A DNA stretch of 64,000 nucleotides from an uncultured Rhodospirillaceae bacterium (GTDB lineage: Bacteria; Pseudomonadota; Alphaproteobacteria; Rhodospirillales; UBA2165). The notes under the pieces were generated by a model. The model saw only the letters and a list, made by a program, of their open reading frames with translations. It searched no databases and was not told where the DNA came from. The position numbers and the translations under genes are program-made. The first letter of the stretch is position 1. Each line of letters opens with the position of its first letter. Shown piece after piece: positions 41,656-49,767 of this stretch. The stretch is taken from assembly GCA_913020445.1 (NCBI GenBank), contig CAJWAR010000021.1, forward strand, positions 1 to 64,000. The letters run 5' to 3'.

Positions 41656-42783
41656 ATGTTGGCAATTAATGAATTTGACACCACAAAGGCAGAAGCGTTT
41701 GAAGAGAAAATGGTTGATATCCTAAATTCGGGCGCGGTGAACTTAATGATATCTGTAGGCCATCGGACAGGTTTGTTCGATGTCATGGCAAAAATGGAAT
41801 CTGCGACCAGTCAGGGAATCGCTGACCGGGCGATTTTAAATGAGCGCTATGTGCGCGAATGGCTGGGCGCGATGACGGCGTCGGGTTTTGTAGTTGTTGA
41901 TACCGAGGCCATGGAAGACGACCATGACCACGGTCATAGTCATTATAATGAAGCAGCTCTGTTCAGCCTGCCGGCGGAGCATGCCGCGTGTTTGACGCGC
42001 GACTCATCACCCAATAACATTGCCGTGTTTTCGCAGTACATAGCTGTCTTGGGTGGCGTTGAAGACGATATTGTCGAGTGCTTTAAAAATGGTGGTGGTG
42101 TGCCTTATGAGCGTTTCGGGCGCTTCAATGAAGTAATGGCGGAAGATAGCGGCCAGACGGTTTTGCCGGCGCTGCGTGATCATATTCTTCCTTTGGTTCC
42201 GGGTTTGGTCGAAAAGCTGACCGAAGGTTTGCGGATGCTGGATGCCGGTTGTGGCCGGGGTCGCGCGATTACAATGCTGGCGAAAGATTTCCCCAACAGC
42301 ACATTTATTGGCTACGATTTGCTGCAAGACGTTGTCGACTACGGCAACACGGAAGCTGAACGATTGGGCCTCGATAATTTGCAGTTTGTGCAAAAAGATC
42401 TGACGTCGTTTGATGATGATGTTGATGCCGGGTCGTTTGATTTTGTTACAACTTTTGATGCCATCCATGATCAGGCCGATCCAGGCGCCATGCTGCGCGG
42501 CATTAAAAAAGCCTTGGCAGAAGATGGTGTCTATTTGGCGCAGGATATAAACGGTTCCAGCCATGTTCACAACAATATGGATCACCCGATCGGGCCATTG
42601 CTTTATACGTTATCCTGCATGCATTGTATGACGGTTTCATTGGCTCAAGACGGTGATGGTCTGGGTGCTATGTGGGGCCGTGAAAAAGCAGCAGAAATGT
42701 TTGAAGAAGCGGGTTTTAACCAGGTCGAAGTGCACGAACTCGATCACGATATCCAAAATTGCTACTATGTTGTTCGACCCTAA
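41656..42783 (+). CDS. SAM-dependent methyltransferase with N-terminal winged-helix-like domain (Rv2258c-like)
   Basis: A 375-residue protein from the ATG at 41656 with GGAG upstream (an ATG at 41644 is less likely). Residues 1-90 resemble the dimerisation/winged-helix region of small-molecule methyltransferases (GLFDVMAKM, RYVREWLGAMTASGFV). SAM motif I is LDAGCGRGRAI near residues 196-206, followed by FVTTFDAIHDQADPGAML near 258-275. A His-rich stretch DDHDHGHSHYNEA lies near 94-106. It is the first gene of the TetR-linked unit. Confidence 0.85.
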   Translation: MLAINEFDTTKAEAFEEKMVDILNSGAVNLMISVGHRTGLFDVMAKMESATSQGIADRAILNERYVREWLGAMTASGFVVVDTEAMEDDHDHGHSHYNEAALFSLPAEHAACLTRDSSPNNIAVFSQYIAVLGGVEDDIVECFKNGGGVPYERFGRFNEVMAEDSGQTVLPALRDHILPLVPGLVEKLTEGLRMLDAGCGRGRAITMLAKDFPNSTFIGYDLLQDVVDYGNTEAERLGLDNLQFVQKDLTSFDDDVDAGSFDFVTTFDAIHDQADPGAMLRGIKKALAEDGVYLAQDINGSSHVHNNMDHPIGPLLYTLSCMHCMTVSLAQDGDGLGAMWGREKAAEMFEEAGFNQVEVHELDHDIQNCYYVVRP

Positions 42784-42802
42784 ATTAATCTGAGAGGAAG
42801 TG

Positions 42803-43606
42803 ATGGACGCCCAATCGCGCAGAGTGGAAGACGTCGAACTTGCTGCCTTCATTGATTTTAGTGAAGCGGCGGCAGGATTGGAGCCTTTGGCTCTCGCCCA
42901 CGAAATCATCGATGATGCCTTGATCATGGTGGCGGCAGGTGATCCTCATTTTCTCATCAACCGCGTAATTGGACTCGGCGTTTCAGCGCCAGCGAATCGT
43001 GAAACCATTACGCACTTCAAGCAAGCGTTCGAGGCGGCAGATATCAGGCGTTATTTCGTTCATGTTGTCGATGACGTCCAACCGGCGGAGTTAAGGGACT
43101 GGCTGGCGGCGGAAAATCTCGTGCCGCAACGCCGCTGGATGAAATTTGTTCATCAAGGCGGGCTGGCGCCTGAATCAGGCTCCGATCTGGAAGTCAGGCG
43201 CATTGATGGCGAGTTCGGCGAAGCCTTCGGCCAAATCGTTGCCGCGAGCTTTGATATGGGAGAAGCGTCTATACCTGCGCTGGCCAAACTGACAGAGCGG
43301 GAAAATTGGTACATTTATATGGGCTTTGCTGATGGAGAGCCGGCAGCGATGGGGGCACTATTCGTTGACCAAGGCGTTGGCTGGTGTGATTTCGGTGCAA
43401 CTTCGCAGAAATTCCGGCGGCGCGGCGGCCAGCGGGCGATGCTGGCGGCGCGTGTTCAGGCCGCACGTGATCTCGGCTGTGACTTAATCGCAACGGAAAC
43501 CGGTGAAGCAGTTGAAGGCGACGCCCAGCACTCTTACCACAACATTCAATGGGCCGGTTTCGAAGAGTGTTATCTCCGCGCCAATTACGCACCCGCAAGG
43601 AACTAA
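42803..43606 (+). CDS. GNAT-family N-acetyltransferase
   Basis: A 267-residue protein. The C-terminal half carries the GNAT acetyl-CoA motif, here QKFRRRGGQRAMLAARVQAA near residues 202-221, preceded by AAMGALFVDQGVGWCDFGAT. The N-terminal half may be a degenerate GNAT repeat. It follows the methyltransferase by 19 bp with a GAGAGGA site, so the two are likely co-expressed under TetR control. Confidence 0.8.
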   Translation: MDAQSRRVEDVELAAFIDFSEAAAGLEPLALAHEIIDDALIMVAAGDPHFLINRVIGLGVSAPANRETITHFKQAFEAADIRRYFVHVVDDVQPAELRDWLAAENLVPQRRWMKFVHQGGLAPESGSDLEVRRIDGEFGEAFGQIVAASFDMGEASIPALAKLTERENWYIYMGFADGEPAAMGALFVDQGVGWCDFGATSQKFRRRGGQRAMLAARVQAARDLGCDLIATETGEAVEGDAQHSYHNIQWAGFEECYLRANYAPARN

Positions 43607-43708
43607 GAACCAAATGGTGCCCAAATTCTCAATTTTGTGATTGGTTACCCCCCCTTTGACCGGCTATAAGGTTATCCAGAACTATAACTAACTAAAGGAA
43701 ATCTGGAC

Positions 43709-44752
43709 ATGGATGGCGATTTTCGCTTGACCCAGTTGTCTCACGGCGGCGGTTGAGGTTGTAAAGTAGCACCGTCGGTGCTTGACGACATACTTTCTAA
43801 ATTACCGCCCGCCGCTAAGTATCCAAACTTGCTGGTAGGCGTTGAAACCGGTGACGATTCGGCTGTTTATAAAATCAATGATGAACAAGCCGTGGTCGCG
43901 ACGACCGATTTCTTTATGCCGATTGTCGACGATCCGTATGACTTCGGACGTATTTCGGCGACCAACGCGCTCTCGGATATTTATGCAATTGGTGGTCAGC
44001 CCATCATGGCGCTGGCGATTGCCGGCTTCCCTGTCAATTCAATGTCAGACGAAGACATTGCCCAAGTCTTGGCCGGTGGTGCGGCAGTTTGTGAGGCGGC
44101 AGGCGTGCCAGTCGCCGGTGGCCACACGATTGACGCCAAGGAGCCAATCTACGGCTTGGCGGTTACTGGTTTGATCCATCCCGATAAAATAAAACGCAAC
44201 TCGGATGGCCGTGCGGGTGACGTGCTGATCCTAGGTAAAGGCCTCGGCGTTGGTATTTTGGGTGCCGCCATGAACAAAGATGAGCTTGATCCCGAAGGCT
44301 ATAAAGTCATGGTCGAAAGCACCACCCAACTCAATTCCGTCGGTGCCGAATTGGCGTCCTTGACCGAAGTCAATGCATTAACCGACGTAACCGGCTTTGG
44401 TCTCTGTGGTCACATGTTTGAGTTCTGTAAAGGGGCTGGGTTATCAGCGACCATCAACTGGGACCAATTGCCACTGCTGGATACCGTGCTTGATTATGCC
44501 CAAAAGGGCTACAACACCGGCGCCGCTGGTCGCAATTGGGAAAGTTATTCCGGTCAGGTTGTTGTTCCGGACGGTATGGAGCAATGGCAGAAAAACCTCT
44601 TGATGGACCCGCAGACCAGTGGCGGTCTGCTGGTTTCCTGTCCGCCGGAAGCGGCCGAGAAAGTGCTCAAGACTTTCCATGATGCCGGCTTTGATTCTGC
44701 CTGCATTATTGGTGAGCTTCGCGACGGCGATACGAGGGTGACCGTAACATAG
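43709..44752 (+). CDS. selD: Selenide, water dikinase (selenophosphate synthetase) with selenocysteine
   Basis: Translation from the ATG at 43709 (AAAGGA upstream) gives DGDFRLTQLSHGGG, then TGA at 43754-43756 (codon 16), then GCKVAPSVLDDIL and the rest of SelD, 347 residues in all. The UGA falls exactly where SelD has its active-site Cys/Sec (GG-U/C-GCK). ATP-binding segments follow, such as GDDSAVYKINDEQAVVATTD near residues 48-67. SelD makes selenophosphate for Sec-tRNA. AGCACC/GGUGCU (43768-43782) forms a 3-nt-loop hairpin 11 nt after the UGA, compatible with a bacterial SECIS. Annotators would normally start too late, at 43778. It is followed by ubiTUV. Confidence 0.9.
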
Positions 44753-44814
44753 TGAATTAGTCCACCGTCTGCCCTTTTGATCCTTGCTGATCTGGTCAGC
44801 CGGGAGGAGGGGAA

Positions 44815-45360
44815 ATGGCAGCGCGTTCGAAATCAGCCGAGAAATTGTCACCGCTTAAAGTCGCTACATTTTTAATGCGGCCCCTATCATTGATGCCACT
44901 GGCGCCCCTACAGCCTTTACTGGCGGCGGCACTTGCCGTTATGCGTCGCCAACATCCGGCTGTCTTTGAACGCCTCGACGAACTTGGCGAACCTCTCTTT
45001 GTCATCGATCCCATCGATTTGCCGTTCATTTTCGCCATGCGCCCGGCCGGCCTGCGCCCCTCACTATTGGCCCAACGCGAAATCGATACTGATCAGGCGA
45101 CGGCGATTATTCGTGGCCCACTGCCGATGCTCATCGATCTCTTGGAAGGGCGGCTTGATGGCGATGCCTTGTTTTTCTCGCGCGAGCTCAGCGTCGAAGG
45201 CGATACCGAAGCGGTCCTGGTATTACGCAATGCCGTCGATAGCGACGAGATTAACTTGTTTGAAGATGTTCTCGCCATATTGGGACCGCTTGCCGGGCCG
45301 TTACGTTTTGCCGCAGAAGCCAGAAACGCAGTGGTAACTGGATGGAACGCAGCGAGATGA
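44815..45360 (+). CDS. ubiT: UbiT-like SCP2-domain protein of anaerobic ubiquinone synthesis
   Basis: A 181-residue protein with an SCP2-like lipid-binding fold. The segment DPIDLPFIFAMRPAG lies near residues 64-78, DTDQATAIIRGPLPMLIDLL near 90-109, and DGDALFFSRELSVEGDTEA near 114-132. Together with the U32-family pair directly downstream it matches the ubiT-ubiU-ubiV set needed for O2-independent ubiquinone synthesis. An excellent GGGAGGAGGGG site precedes the ATG. The stop overlaps the ubiU start (ATGA). Confidence 0.85.
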   Translation: MAARSKSAEKLSPLKVATFLMRPLSLMPLAPLQPLLAAALAVMRRQHPAVFERLDELGEPLFVIDPIDLPFIFAMRPAGLRPSLLAQREIDTDQATAIIRGPLPMLIDLLEGRLDGDALFFSRELSVEGDTEAVLVLRNAVDSDEINLFEDVLAILGPLAGPLRFAAEARNAVVTGWNAAR

Positions 45361-46361
45361 ACAAATCCCTCACCGCCAAAAAATTAGAGCTTGTTTGTCC
45401 GGCTGGCACACCTGCTTCGTTGCGGGCCGCTGTCGATGCCGGGGCCGATACGGTCTATTTGGGTTTCAGAGACGAGACCAATGCGCGCAACTTTCCGGGT
45501 CTAAATTTCAGCCGCAGGGAATTAGCCGATGGCGTTGCCTATGCTCATGATCATAATGCCAAAGTGTTGGTCGCGATCAATACGTTTCCGAAAGCAGGCG
45601 ATCCGGAAGCCTGGCATCAAGCTGTGCGGGACGCCGAAGCTTGTGGCGCGGATGCAGTTATTCTCGCCGATATCGGTTTGTTGGCGTATACGGTTGAACA
45701 TCATCCCAAGCTGCGTCGGCATCTATCGGTTCAGGCATCGGCTTCCAACAAAGAAGCGATCCGCTTTTATGCCCGCGAGTTCGATGTTAAGCGCGTCGTG
45801 CTGCCGCGGGTGCTGACCGTGGAGGAAATTGCCGCGCTGAACGACAACATACCGGTTGAAACCGAAGTGTTTGTCTTCGGCGGGCTCTGCGTCATGGCGG
45901 AAGGCCGCTGCTCATTGTCGTCTTATGTCACCGGCCAATCGCCCAATATGAACGGTGTTTGCTCGCCGGCCAGTCACGTTCGCTATGAGGAAGTTGGCGA
46001 TCAACTGGTGTCCAAACTCGGCGAGTTCACCATCAATTCCTTCGGTGAAGACGAGGCGGCTGGCTATCCAACTCTCTGCAAAGGCCGTTTTTCGGTTGAA
46101 GGCAGCGTTTCGTATTTATTTGAAGATCCGACATCGCTCAATGCCATTACGATGTTGGACGCCTTGATGAAGGCCGGCGTTACCGCCTTAAAAATCGAAG
46201 GCCGCCAACGAGGCCGCGCCTATGTCACGCAAGTCGTCAGCGCCTTTCGCCAAGCTGTTGATGCCGCATCCCGGGGTGAGGCGATGCCCGATCTCGATAT
46301 GAGTTTGCTTACCGAAGGCGGTCAGGACACTACCGGCGCCTATCAAAAGACGTGGCGTTAG
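45357..46361 (+). CDS. ubiU: UbiU, U32-family 4Fe-4S protein for O2-independent ubiquinone hydroxylation
   Basis: A 334-residue U32 peptidase-like protein beginning KLELVCPAGTPASLRAAVDA. Four cysteines in the expected spacing (GGLCVMAEGRC, GVCSPASH and TLCKGRF, from about residue 178 to 240) match the iron-sulfur ligands of UbiU. With UbiV it hydroxylates the ubiquinone precursor without oxygen. The start is the ATG overlapping the ubiT stop; an upstream in-frame ATG at 45342 is less likely. Confidence 0.9.
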   Translation: MNKSLTAKKLELVCPAGTPASLRAAVDAGADTVYLGFRDETNARNFPGLNFSRRELADGVAYAHDHNAKVLVAINTFPKAGDPEAWHQAVRDAEACGADAVILADIGLLAYTVEHHPKLRRHLSVQASASNKEAIRFYAREFDVKRVVLPRVLTVEEIAALNDNIPVETEVFVFGGLCVMAEGRCSLSSYVTGQSPNMNGVCSPASHVRYEEVGDQLVSKLGEFTINSFGEDEAAGYPTLCKGRFSVEGSVSYLFEDPTSLNAITMLDALMKAGVTALKIEGRQRGRAYVTQVVSAFRQAVDAASRGEAMPDLDMSLLTEGGQDTTGAYQKTWR

Positions 46362-46377
46362 AGAGAGGTCAGAATAC

Positions 46378-47274
46378 ATGACTACGCAATTAACCATTGG
46401 TCCGGTGCTGTTTAATTGGTCGGCCGAGCGCTGGCGGGATTTCTATTTTAAAATCGCTGATGAAGCGCCGGTCGATAGTGTTTATCTGGGCGAAGTGGTC
46501 TGTTCCAAAAGACTGCCGTTTTATGCTGAGTATATCCCGGAAGTTGCTGAACGTTTGGCAGCAGCCGACAAAGAAGTGGTTTTCTCCAGCCTTGCCTTAG
46601 TGATGAACAATCGGGAGCTGGCAGGGGTGAGTGAGCTTGCAGATCAAACCGACAGTTTGGTGGAAGCCAATGACCTATCGGCGATCTCGTATCTCAGCGG
46701 TAAACCGCATATCGTCGGTCCCTATATCAGCACCTATAATGAAGGCACTGCTGGCTTTTTTGTTGAACAGGGTGCCAAACGTATTGTCCTGCCGCCAGAA
46801 ATTGCAGCTGCGACGATTGCTGAGTTGGCCAAAATCGGCGTCGAACTGGAAATCCAGGTTTTTGGCCGCCTGCCCTTAGCGATCTCGGCGCGCTGCTATC
46901 ACGCGAGGTCGCGTAATCTCCATAAAGATAATTGCCAATTTGTCTGCGGTGAAGATTTGGACGGCATGGAATTGTCGACTGTCGACGGCAAAGAATTCTT
47001 GGCGGTCAACGGCACCCAGACGCTTTCACATAGTTACGGCAATTTAGCGCCAGAGCTCTCCACCTTGCTTGAGCTTGGCGTGTCTCATTACCGCCTATCA
47101 CCCCACGCAATTGATATGGTGGCTGTGGCCCAATGTTTTAGGGATCAGCTTGATGGTAGACTTGACGCCGGCGAAGCAACCGCCCGGCTTTCTGAATTGG
47201 CATTAGGCGTTCCATTCGCCGATGGTTTTTTCCACGGTCAGGCTGGTGTTGACTGGACCCCGGCTGAAGTTTGA
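46378..47274 (+). CDS. ubiV: UbiV, U32-family partner of UbiU
   Basis: A 298-residue U32 protein. A Cys near residue 41 (GEVVCSKRLP) and the cluster ARCYHARSRNLHKDNCQFVC near 172-191 give the four cysteines expected for the UbiV iron-sulfur centre. It lies 16 bp after ubiU. Gene order and paired family membership make the assignment strong. Confidence 0.9.
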   Translation: MTTQLTIGPVLFNWSAERWRDFYFKIADEAPVDSVYLGEVVCSKRLPFYAEYIPEVAERLAAADKEVVFSSLALVMNNRELAGVSELADQTDSLVEANDLSAISYLSGKPHIVGPYISTYNEGTAGFFVEQGAKRIVLPPEIAAATIAELAKIGVELEIQVFGRLPLAISARCYHARSRNLHKDNCQFVCGEDLDGMELSTVDGKEFLAVNGTQTLSHSYGNLAPELSTLLELGVSHYRLSPHAIDMVAVAQCFRDQLDGRLDAGEATARLSELALGVPFADGFFHGQAGVDWTPAEV

Positions 47275-47284
47275 GTGATCTGAC

Positions 47285-48487
47285 ATGACTGCCACGCCCT
47301 TCCACATCATGGTCAAGCCCATTGGTCCCGAGTGCAATCTCGACTGCATCTATTGTTATTACACGGAAAAGGCTGCGCTGTATCCGCCGCGCACCCAATT
47401 TCGCATGACCGATGAAGTGCTGGAGACTTACATCAAAGACTATATCGAAGCGAGCCCGCTGCCGGAGATTATGTTCTTTTGGCAAGGCGGTGAGCCGACC
47501 CTGCTTGGGCTAGATTTTTTTGAACGCGTTGTTGAATTGCAACAGAAATTCCTGCCGGATCACCAAACGGTCACCAACAGCTTGCAAACCAATGGCACCA
47601 TCATTGACGATGCCTGGGTCGACTTTTTGGCTGAAAATAATTTCCTGGTTGGTGTTAGCATTGATGGTCCGGCGCGTCTGCATGATCGTTTCCGTGTTGG
47701 CAAGAAGAATGAAAAAACCTTCGCCAAGGTGGAGCAAGCCATCAAAATGCTGCAGGCGGGCGGCGTTGAATATAATACGCTGACCACGGTGCAGCGCCGC
47801 AATTATAAGTTTGGCGCCGAGGTTTACCGCTTTCTGCGCGACCTCGGTGTCGAGTACATGCAGTTTATCCCTATTGTCGAGCGCCGCCGCCCTGATGGCG
47901 AACTAGCCGGGCCGCCTGACTTAGAAGCCCAAAACGAAAAAACCAAGGTCACCGAGTGGAGCGTGCCACGAGATGGCTACGGTGATTTTATCTGCGCGAT
48001 TTTTGACGTTTGGCGCAAAACGGATGTCGGCAAAATCTTTGTTCAGCCGTTTGATGTTCATCTCGGTCTTCGGATGGGAGAGCCTTCTACGCTTTGCGTC
48101 AATGCGCGGTCTTGTGGCACCGGCTTGGCTATGGAGCACAATGGCGATCTCTATGCCTGCGATCATTTTGTTTATTCAACCCACCGTCTGGGCAACGTGA
48201 TGGAAACACCGATGCAAGAGCTTGTTGCTGATGCCCGCCAACATGACTTCGGCGAAGATAAACATAAAAAATTACCGGGCGAATGCGTGGCATGCCGCTT
48301 CCTGACCTATTGCGGTGGCGGCTGTCCCAAACATCGCTTTATTCCGACCAAACAAGGCAGCTTTGATTTGAACTATTTCTGTCCGTCTTACACCAGGATC
48401 GCCGAGCACATCGAACCGGCGATGTCCGAAATGGCCACCCTGCTGCGCCAAGGCCAATCCCCCGCCCGGATTATGGAGTCGGGGTGA
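47285..48487 (+). CDS. Anaerobic sulfatase-maturase-like radical SAM/SPASM enzyme
   Basis: A 400-residue protein. The radical SAM motif CNLDCIYCYY lies near residues 18-27, and the SPASM-region cysteines are typical of anSME (SCGTGLAMEHNGDLYACDHF near 278-297, CVACRFLTYCGGGCPKH near 335-351). Such enzymes oxidise an active-site Cys or Ser of sulfatases to formylglycine without O2. No sulfatase gene is in the window, so either it acts in trans or it modifies another protein. It follows ubiV by 10 bp, tying it to the anaerobic gene set. Confidence 0.83.
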   Translation: MTATPFHIMVKPIGPECNLDCIYCYYTEKAALYPPRTQFRMTDEVLETYIKDYIEASPLPEIMFFWQGGEPTLLGLDFFERVVELQQKFLPDHQTVTNSLQTNGTIIDDAWVDFLAENNFLVGVSIDGPARLHDRFRVGKKNEKTFAKVEQAIKMLQAGGVEYNTLTTVQRRNYKFGAEVYRFLRDLGVEYMQFIPIVERRRPDGELAGPPDLEAQNEKTKVTEWSVPRDGYGDFICAIFDVWRKTDVGKIFVQPFDVHLGLRMGEPSTLCVNARSCGTGLAMEHNGDLYACDHFVYSTHRLGNVMETPMQELVADARQHDFGEDKHKKLPGECVACRFLTYCGGGCPKHRFIPTKQGSFDLNYFCPSYTRIAEHIEPAMSEMATLLRQGQSPARIMESG

Positions 48488-48510
48488 GGGGCGTTTCCTG
48501 AAGCAACCCC

Positions 48511-48537
48511 GTCACCCCGGACTTGATCCGGGGTCCA
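48511..48537. repeat. REP palindrome, copy 1
   Basis: GTCACCCCGGACTTGATCCG continues into GGGTCCA; CCCCGGA and TCCGGGG form a 7-bp stem around CTTGA. It is a variant of the next copy with compensatory stem changes. Confidence 0.8.
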
Positions 48538-48557
48538 CCCAAACTACCACCTCGCCC

Positions 48558-48584
48558 GTCACCCTGGACTTGATCCAGGGTCCA
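48558..48584. repeat. REP palindrome, copy 2, overlapping the 3' end of a GIY-YIG gene
   Basis: GTCACCCTGGACTTGATCCA continues into GGGTCCA. CCCTGGA/TCCAGGG pair around CTTGA. On the minus strand it encodes the last residues and the stop codon of the GIY-YIG protein. Confidence 0.85.
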
Positions 48585-48882
48585 GCCTTTTTCCTTCAAA
48601 CAAACAATCATACAGATCACACCACTCAGGATTAAATTCCTCGACTAGTTTCAGTTTCCATTTACGTTTCCAGAATTTAAGAGCTTTCTCGCGGGCAATG
48701 GCCTCGTCAATTCGGTCATGAACTTCATAATAGACCAAATTATGAACCTGATATTTATTGGTGAAGCCCTCCACTAATTTATTCTTATGCTGATAAATGC
48801 GGCCCACCAAATTGCTGGTAACCCCAATATACAAGGTGCCGTTGCGCTCGCTTGCTAATATGTAGACATAGCCCTGTTTCAT
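48559..48882 (-). CDS. GIY-YIG endonuclease-superfamily protein
   Basis: A 107-residue single-domain protein with GYVYILASERNGTLYIGVTS near residues 4-23 (the GIY-YIG core) and AIAREKALKFWKRKWKLKLV near 62-81. Such stand-alone domains (UPF0213-like) are common and mostly uncharacterised. The final residues RLDPGSSPG and the stop are supplied by REP sequence, so the native C-terminus was probably replaced when the repeat inserted. It lies within a repeat-rich spacer. Confidence 0.85.
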   Translation of the reverse strand: MKQGYVYILASERNGTLYIGVTSNLVGRIYQHKNKLVEGFTNKYQVHNLVYYEVHDRIDEAIAREKALKFWKRKWKLKLVEEFNPEWCDLYDCLFEGKRLDPGSSPG

Positions 48883-48895
48883 ATTAAGACCTCGT

Positions 48896-49020
48896 CGTCA
48901 TTCTGGCAAAAGCCAGAATCCAGAATTGTTGCAACCAGAAAACTGGACCCTGGATCAAGTCCAGGGTGACGAATTTGTTTGTTGATGTTGGTGCACTTGC
49001 AATGGCGGGAGCAGAGACGT
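48896..49020. repeat. Composite REP unit, direct repeat copy A
   Basis: It contains CGTCATTCTGGCAAAAGCCA (a TTCTGGC/GCCAGAA hairpin) and then CTGGACCCTGGATCAAGTCC...GGGTGACG at 48943-48971. Flanking sequence (TTTGTTTGTTGATGTTGG, CAGAGACG) is shared with copy B at 49071-49190, so the unit is duplicated beyond the palindromes. Confidence 0.85.
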
Positions 49021-49070
49021 TTTTACTTAAAGGAAGGACAATTTATTTTACCATCTAAATACTAACTTCC
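49021..49070. other. Spacer between composite REP units
   Basis: Fifty bases of AT-rich sequence with no recognised feature. Together with the flanking repeats it makes up most of a gene-free stretch from 48883 to 49346. Confidence 0.5.
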
Positions 49071-49190
49071 CGTCATTCTGGCGAAAGCCAGAATCCAGAA
49101 CCTTAAAAAGCCTGGACCCTGGATCAAGTCCAGGGTGACGAGTTTGTTTGTTGATGTTGGTCTACTTTAAATGACCAGAACAGAGACGGT
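49071..49190. repeat. Composite REP unit, direct repeat copy B
   Basis: It has the same order as copy A: CGTCATTCTGGCGAAAGCCA hairpin, then the 29-bp palindromic block at 49112-49140, then TTTGTTTGTTGATGTTGG and CAGAGACG. Similarity to copy A is high but not perfect, so the duplication is not brand new. Confidence 0.85.
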
Positions 49191-49245
49191 TTCTTATTTT
49201 ATCTTTGGCTGTAATTATCGAATGCGCTACACTTATTAGAACGTG

Positions 49246-49327
49246 TACGGAAAACCCCCTCAAAATGGGTCAAATTGGGTCGCAGAAGCTGGCGGATTGA
49301 CTAGCGGCTCAGAGGGGGTACGGAAAA
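49246..49327. mobile_element. 64-bp insertion-like mini-element with 9-bp direct repeats
   Basis: TACGGAAAA occurs at 49246-49254 and 49319-49327. The 64 bp between them start with CCCCCTC (49255-49261) and end with GAGGGGG (49312-49318), a 7-bp perfect terminal inverted repeat. The layout is target duplication, inverted repeat, core, inverted repeat, target duplication, as for a miniature transposable element, though it is very short. An RNA hairpin is an alternative explanation. Confidence 0.4.
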
Positions 49328-49346
49328 GAGTTGGTTTTGGTATTAG

Positions 49347-49709
49347 ATGAGCAAAATATCAATCACATATAAAAACTGGGCTTCAAGACATAGATTAATA
49401 GCTATTGCGTTTAGCACGAGCCTAGCCATTTTTGCCGGTATGCTTCTCGGCTTCAAAACGAATTTCAGAAATTTGGGATGGTCGAGTACTAATAATCCAT
49501 CTTCTATGACCGCTTCGGACTATAGTTTGATTGAGTTTTCAATCCTGATACTACTTTTATGCACTCTCGTAATTTGACTTTTTTTCCTGTTGTTAAAACC
49601 TATGAAAAGAATGAAGTCCACAAATCCTCATTTGTCAGCTATAATTTTTTTAACATGGATATTTAGTTCTATAGCAGTAGGTATATGGATTTCCACTAGT
49701 GCATTTTAA
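49347..49709 (+). pseudogene. Small membrane protein gene interrupted by an in-frame TGA
   Basis: The frame from ATG 49347 runs 76 codons to TGA 49575-49577 and then continues openly for 43 more codons to TAA 49707-49709. Read through, it gives about 120 residues with three hydrophobic segments. The TGA splits the second one (FSILILLLCTLVI-x-LFFLLL). A Trp codon (TGG) mutated to TGA would explain it best. Selenocysteine is possible in this organism but unexpected inside a membrane helix without a redox motif. The family is not recognised, and the region is AT-rich. Confidence 0.5.
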
Positions 49710-49767
49710 AGTTCATGAAGTTCAAATTAAAAATCCAATACAGAAACCACTGGTATTTCGTACAGCG

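Noticed and set aside
48500-49200. CRISPR-like repeats
   Set aside because: The repeated units are few, palindromic, differently oriented and irregularly spaced, with no cas genes; they fit REP elements.
49575-49577. A fourth selenocysteine codon in the small membrane protein
   Set aside because: The TGA lies in a hydrophobic helix without a redox motif or a known selenoprotein family; a Trp-to-stop mutation is simpler.
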